Source of the DNA: Nitrososphaeraceae archaeon
GTDB taxonomy: Archaea; Thermoproteota; Nitrososphaeria; Nitrososphaerales; Nitrososphaeraceae
Assembly (NCBI GenBank): GCA_025937665.1
Contig: JAICQW010000073.1
Span: 1 to 8,625 of the forward strand
Length of the DNA stretch: 8,625 nucleotides
Reading direction: 5' to 3'
The notes beneath the pieces were generated by a model. The model was not told where the DNA came from. It did no database searches and was given only the letters and a program-made list of their open reading frames with translations. Of this stretch, positions 5,732 through 8,625 are shown one piece after another (position 1 is the first letter of the stretch; each line of letters begins with the position of its first letter). The translations under genes were made by a program, and so were the position numbers.

Positions 5732-5800
5732 ATAATATCATAAAGCTTAATTTTTAATTCTAATGAAATTTGAGGCGGTAATAGGTTAATCATCATAGAC

Positions 5801-5814
5801 GTAATTATAATTAC
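5801..5814. repeat. Perfect 14-base palindrome inside a larger inverted repeat
   Basis: GTAATTATAATTAC equals its own reverse complement. It lies between the arms of a nine-base inverted repeat, TAATGAAAT (5761-5769) and ATTTCATTA (5840-5848). It sits about 60 bases upstream of the TATA box of the F420 oxidoreductase gene, so it could be an operator, but in such AT-rich DNA it may be chance. Confidence 0.25.
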
Positions 5815-5869
5815 TTTAGATGGTAATGTTCTAAAAATTATTTCATTAAGCGTTTCATATTGTAACTGA

Positions 5870-5881
5870 TTTATAAATATT
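5870..5881 (+). promoter_or_regulatory. TATA box of the F420-dependent oxidoreductase gene
   Basis: TTTATAAATATT is close to the archaeal box A consensus and centred about 25 bases before the ATG at 5899, as expected for a leaderless transcript. This is the clearest promoter in the window. Confidence 0.62.
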
Positions 5882-5898
5882 AAATCACTTATTAGAAT

Positions 5899-6978
5899 AT
5901 GAGACATTTAGGCTATTGGGCATCACAAGAACAGTATTCAATGCAAGAACTGATTAATTTTGTGCAAGAAGCCGAAAAAGGAGGGTTTGAAACAACGCTT
6001 ACTAGCGATCATTTTCATCCATGGTCTCACACTAATGGTCATGGAAACTTCACATGGGTATGGATCTCAGCTGCTGCTGAAAGAACAAAAAAAATGAAAT
6101 TTATAACTGGGGTTACTGCAGCTGCATATCGATACAATCCTGGAATAATTGCACAAGCATTTGCGTCATTGGATGTATTATACCCAGGGCGAATTGGACT
6201 AGGTGTGGGTTCAGGTGAAGCAATGAACGAAGTACCTTTAGGATTTGATTGGCCTTCTGCAGAGATTAGAGTTGAAAGGGCAACTGAAGCTATTCAAATT
6301 ATAAGAATATTATGGAATAAGAACAAAACTAAAAGTTTGAATAATTCAGAAAAATTTTCAAATACTGATTCTACTATTCACAACAGTAATCAAACTAGCA
6401 TAGATAAGGATGGGTTTGTAACGTTCAATGGTAAATATTTCAAAATAAAAAAAGCAAAATTGTATACTCCTCCCGCGACCAATATTCCACTATATATGGC
6501 AGGTTCAGGTTTACAGGCAATTAAAACTGCCGCTAAACACACTGATGGCTTGATTACAACTTCAAAACCTGAAGGAGCCAAAGAAGTATTCGATATATTT
6601 GATAATGCAGCGCTGGAAGTAAACAAGGATCCTGTTTCACTCCAAAAAATAGCTAAACCAAAAGTCTCTTACTCTGAGGACTATGAGAAAGCTTTCAAAG
6701 CGTGCGAGTTCTGGCGTACTACACAAATTGAAGACGCATTTGATACTGATATAAGTGATCCAAGGATTTTGGAACAAAAAGCAAAACAAGAAGTTTCTGA
6801 TGAAGAACAGAAAAAATCAACAATAATAGTTACTTCTATTGAGGATCTAATTGCTCCAATCGAAAAATATTTTCAAGCAGGATTCACACAGATATATATT
6901 CACAGCACCAGTCCAGACGAGATTGAATTCATTAGATTATTTACAAAAAAAGTGCTGCCCTATTTTCAAGCTCGATGA
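5899..6978 (+). CDS. F420-dependent glucose-6-phosphate dehydrogenase-like oxidoreductase (LLM class)
   Basis: A 359-residue luciferase-like (TIM-barrel) oxidoreductase of the F420-dependent glucose-6-phosphate dehydrogenase family. Key landmarks are TSDHFHPW (35-42), which aligns with SDHFQPW of mycobacterial Fgd1 and gives the catalytic His (H38) and Trp (W42); GHGNF-W; RYNPGIIAQAFA (78-89); and LYPGRIGLGVGSGEAMNE (94-111), with E107 at the position of the acidic catalytic residue. Family members transfer hydride between substrate and cofactor F420 in the cytoplasm; ammonia-oxidising archaea make F420. Differences from Fgd1: an Asn/Ser-rich insertion at about 141-170, and weak conservation of the phosphate-binding Lys/Arg near the C-terminus (the Arg of KRWIVAS is Ser/Thr here), so glucose 6-phosphate may not be the substrate. 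The start is ATG, 25 bases after a clear TATA box. It is a single-gene unit. The family assignment is very secure; the substrate is not. Confidence 0.93.
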   Translation: MRHLGYWASQEQYSMQELINFVQEAEKGGFETTLTSDHFHPWSHTNGHGNFTWVWISAAAERTKKMKFITGVTAAAYRYNPGIIAQAFASLDVLYPGRIGLGVGSGEAMNEVPLGFDWPSAEIRVERATEAIQIIRILWNKNKTKSLNNSEKFSNTDSTIHNSNQTSIDKDGFVTFNGKYFKIKKAKLYTPPATNIPLYMAGSGLQAIKTAAKHTDGLITTSKPEGAKEVFDIFDNAALEVNKDPVSLQKIAKPKVSYSEDYEKAFKACEFWRTTQIEDAFDTDISDPRILEQKAKQEVSDEEQKKSTIIVTSIEDLIAPIEKYFQAGFTQIYIHSTSPDEIEFIRLFTKKVLPYFQAR

Positions 6979-7108
6979 GAAGCCGTCTTTAGGCATTCTA
7001 CATTGACTTGGATATCAAATTCATTTGCTTAGATGATTTCATTATCACAAGCGATATTCTGGAGAAGGGCGCCAGTCCGCTGTTAGTGATGAACTTCTAA
7101 ATGTAATA

Positions 7109-7429
7109 TTGTGTAAGTGTAAGATATTGGCATTAGCTAGGGTTTCAGAAAAAGATAGAAAAAACATTATTTGGACTTTCATGGAAGAGTTATGGGAAAA
7201 TTATGTGAATGCTAGGGAAAATAATTTGCCAACCACATTCAATCTCTTCGTTTTCTTTAATTTCGGAATTTTAAAGGATGGCTTTACGGAGAATGATAAG
7301 CTTTCTGTTATCAAAGGGTATGCAAAGGAAAAAGGTTTCATCAAAATTTTAGACACCGAAGTACACATAACTAAGAAAGGGCTAAAGGAATTTCAAAAAG
7401 ATATCCACGACTGGGATATAAACACGTGA
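7109..7429 (+). CDS. Small winged-helix-like protein, function unknown
   Basis: A soluble frame of 106 residues from the first TTG. The core looks like a conserved archaeal hypothetical: DRKNIIWTFMEELWENY, then ENNLPTTFNLFVFFNFGIL, then a helix (DKLSVIKGYAKEKGFIKI) and a beta-hairpin-like end, LDTEVHITKKGLKEFQK. The last part, with E-K-G-x-I-K, a short strand and I-T-x-K-G-L, is the pattern of the recognition helix and wing of winged-helix proteins, so DNA binding is possible but not shown. The start is uncertain: TTG 7109 (N-terminus CKCK) has no TATA box at the right distance; TTG 7127 has AT-rich sequence about 25 bases upstream; ATG 7181 would remove the first 24 residues, including a likely helix. 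I slightly prefer TTG 7127. The gene converges on the PH-SHOCT gene. Confidence 0.65.
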   Translation: MCKCKILALARVSEKDRKNIIWTFMEELWENYVNARENNLPTTFNLFVFFNFGILKDGFTENDKLSVIKGYAKEKGFIKILDTEVHITKKGLKEFQKDIHDWDINT

Positions 7430-7496
7430 AATCTTGATGTAGGATAGCTCCACCATAATGTACGATATATTGAAGGTAATGGGTAAGTTTACACAG

Positions 7497-8162
7497 CTAC
7501 ATTTTTTCTGAAAGTTGTTGCTTCATTTTCTGAAATTCAGATTCACTCAAGATCCCCTTCTGTTTTAATCTAGAAAGTTTTTCAATTTCATCAGCAATTG
7601 AAATAGTGTCTATACTACTTGTTGCTTCACCGGTGCCATTATTTTTCATTCGTCGCCTTATTATTTCTAAAAGCTCTTCAGCCTTGTCTTTCGGGAGAGC
7701 TTCAATTACAGCTCCGTGATCGTCTTCCCCGCCAATATTTTCATCCATCAGTCCTAGCTTGCTCTTGTTTACCAACGTCGGAGCCTCAAATAATATAGTT
7801 GAGGTAAGAATTCCCTTCTGTAATTTAACGCTAGTTATAACGTCGTACGGAATATCAATGAGTTCCGATTTTAAGCCCAGCATGTAAGGATCTCTAATAA
7901 TCACTCGTTTGTCAGTTGCTATGACAGTATTTGGTGTTAAAGCTGAGCCACCAGGCATCAATCTTGATTCCCTGGCTACAAGCAATACTTTTTCGTCGGA
8001 GTTTAATATTTTCTCAATCTTCTCAATTTCATTTAATTCATTTCCATCAGTTATATCAGTATTAAATGAACGCTTTTCATCCGCTACCAATTTATACACT
8101 ATATGAACGCTCACATATTTAATAAAAGCTCCCGTTAAAATTCTAAATGTATCTGGGGACAA
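7497..8162 (-). CDS. PH-like domain protein with C-terminal SHOCT domain
   Basis: A 221-residue soluble protein. Residues about 48-172 form a bacterial-type PH domain: EKVLLVARESRLMPGG (58-72), a TPNTVIATDKRVIIRDP strand pair (76-92), IPYDVITSVKLQKG (104-117), then a strand (STILFEAP) and the closing helix KDKAEELLEIIRRRM. After a polar Ser/Thr linker, residues 189-221 are a SHOCT motif (DEIEKLSRLKQKGILSESEF, then QKMKQQLS), a short two-helix module often found at protein ends and thought to mediate oligomerisation. The role is unknown, possibly membrane or protein association. The start is doubtful: TTG 8162 has no TATA box at a suitable distance, whereas an AT-rich TTTATTAAAT (8119-8128) sits about 25 bases before an in-frame GTG at 8099 (codon 22). 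The true protein may thus be 200 residues, and the conserved part begins well after either start. Confidence 0.83.
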   Translation of the reverse strand: MSPDTFRILTGAFIKYVSVHIVYKLVADEKRSFNTDITDGNELNEIEKIEKILNSDEKVLLVARESRLMPGGSALTPNTVIATDKRVIIRDPYMLGLKSELIDIPYDVITSVKLQKGILTSTILFEAPTLVNKSKLGLMDENIGGEDDHGAVIEALPKDKAEELLEIIRRRMKNNGTGEATSSIDTISIADEIEKLSRLKQKGILSESEFQKMKQQLSEKM

Positions 8163-8370
8163 TATTTACAACACTCGAAATTGATTGTTGGAGTAATAGT
8201 ACAATTGGTTAAGATCATAAAAATCAGAAAACCTAATTTATACCGCTTAAGCCGAACGATAGAATAAGACCAACAAGTTATTCTTAATGAGCAAATGAAT
8301 GATTTCTCCTGGAATAACAGATTTTTTATGATAACATAATTTTCATCGACTGTTTATCCCTAATCTTGTA
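8163..8370. other. Intergenic stretch without supported gene
   Basis: This stretch lies between two minus-strand genes. It holds a TATA-like TAATTTATA (8234-8242), which on the minus strand could initiate transcription near 8214 toward the PH-SHOCT gene. I see only very short open frames, no RNA gene and no repeat. Confidence 0.4.
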
Positions 8371-8496
8371 TTATGAGTTGATTTTTCCTGGATAAAACAC
8401 ATGTGATATTAATCTGTGATAACAATTATTACAGACAAACATATCTAGAAATTGATTTAACGAATGAATATGTTTTCTACAATAGTCACATTTCAT
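8371..8496 (-). CDS. 41-residue protein with two CxxC pairs
   Basis: Starting at ATG, MKCDYCRKHIHSL, the frame has C3-x2-C6 and C22-x2-C25 (CNNC), 15 residues apart, the layout of a minimal zinc ribbon or treble clef. Additional His residues (9, 11, 27, 31) lie beside the pairs. The C-terminus is short (VFYPGKINS). A TATA-like TATTTAAATT on the minus strand (8526-8535) is centred about 34 bases upstream, so a leader of a few bases is likely. Its function is unknown, but it is the third tiny zinc-binding-type protein in this window. The regular cysteine spacing makes a real gene likely, although the frame is short. Confidence 0.62.
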   Translation of the reverse strand: MKCDYCRKHIHSLNQFLDMFVCNNCYHRLISHVFYPGKINS

Positions 8497-8525
8497 AGTT
8501 TCCAATATGATATTATATGCATTAG

Positions 8526-8535
8526 AATTTAAATA
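8526..8535 (-). promoter_or_regulatory. TATA-like box of the 41-residue CxxC protein gene
   Basis: On the minus strand this reads TATTTAAATT, about 34 bases before the ATG at 8496, implying a leader of roughly eight bases. The remaining sequence to the window end (8536-8625) shows nothing I can support. Confidence 0.4.
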
Positions 8536-8625
8536 GTTTTTAATAATAATTTAGGCAAATATTTTCTTGATTAATTTTCTATATTATACATCTAGTGTTA
8601 TCGAACATCCGTGCCTAAAATTAGA

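Noticed and set aside
7011..7100. Short plus-strand frame of up to 30 codons ending ILEKGASPLLVMNF before the winged-helix-like gene
   Set aside because: It looks somewhat protein-like and locally richer in G+C, but it is short, has no promoter signal and matches nothing I can name; it may be a gene remnant.
7085..7100. GTGATGA resembling the C box of an archaeal C/D guide RNA
   Set aside because: No D box (CTGA), C' or D' box is found at suitable spacing.
8135..8218. 27-codon minus-strand frame starting ATG, with a Cys cluster (CCKYC), upstream of the PH-SHOCT protein
   Set aside because: The TATA-like box is only about 21 bases upstream, the frame is very short, and it overlaps the longest version of the next gene in another frame; one Cys cluster is not enough to call it.

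Overview
The window looks like chromosomal DNA of an ammonia-oxidising archaeon of the Nitrososphaeria (Thaumarchaeota; Nitrososphaera/Nitrosocosmicus type). This is inferred from several signals together: AT-rich sequence (roughly one third G+C by eye), archaeal TATA-like boxes about 23-28 bases before start codons with almost no Shine-Dalgarno sequences (leaderless transcripts), frequent TTG starts, oligo-T terminators, tiny one-finger zinc proteins, a cupredoxin domain, an F420-dependent LLM-family enzyme, a PH-SHOCT protein and a short one-helix membrane protein of a type I associate with this group. No rRNA, tRNA, insertion sequence, CRISPR array or phage gene was seen.

Layout. 77-2364 (minus strand): a cupredoxin-class III nucleotidyl cyclase fusion, then 74 bases downstream a 12-helix MFS transporter, possibly co-transcribed. 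2547-2693 (plus): a 48-residue zinc ribbon with a His/Cys tail and a hairpin/oligo-T terminator. 2844-3242 (minus): an unrecognised 132-residue protein. 3243-3442: a divergent promoter region with a 14-codon stub resembling the start of a DUF2061 protein. 3443-4087 (plus): a DedA/VTT-type membrane protein. 4237-4935 (plus): an unrecognised 232-residue soluble protein. 5063-5269 (plus): a one-helix membrane protein. 5300-5518 (minus): a protein-like open frame of 72 codons without any ATG, GTG or TTG, probably a decayed gene. 5597-5731 (plus): a 44-residue C2H2 zinc finger. 5899-6978 (plus): an F420-dependent glucose-6-phosphate dehydrogenase-like oxidoreductase. 7109-7429 (plus): a small winged-helix-like protein. 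7497-8162 (minus): a PH-SHOCT protein. 8371-8496 (minus): a 41-residue protein with two CxxC pairs.

Most genes appear to be single transcription units with their own promoter, so there is little operon logic. The strongest candidate for new biology is the cyclase: all catalytic residues of a class IIIb cyclase are present, fused without a membrane anchor to an N-terminal cupredoxin domain that keeps the His/Cys/His copper ligands but not the usual axial Met. This suggests a copper- or redox-responsive cyclic-nucleotide synthase. Its link to the downstream transporter is inference from spacing and strand only. The second item is the start-less reverse frame at 5300-5518, flanked by its own oligo-T signal.
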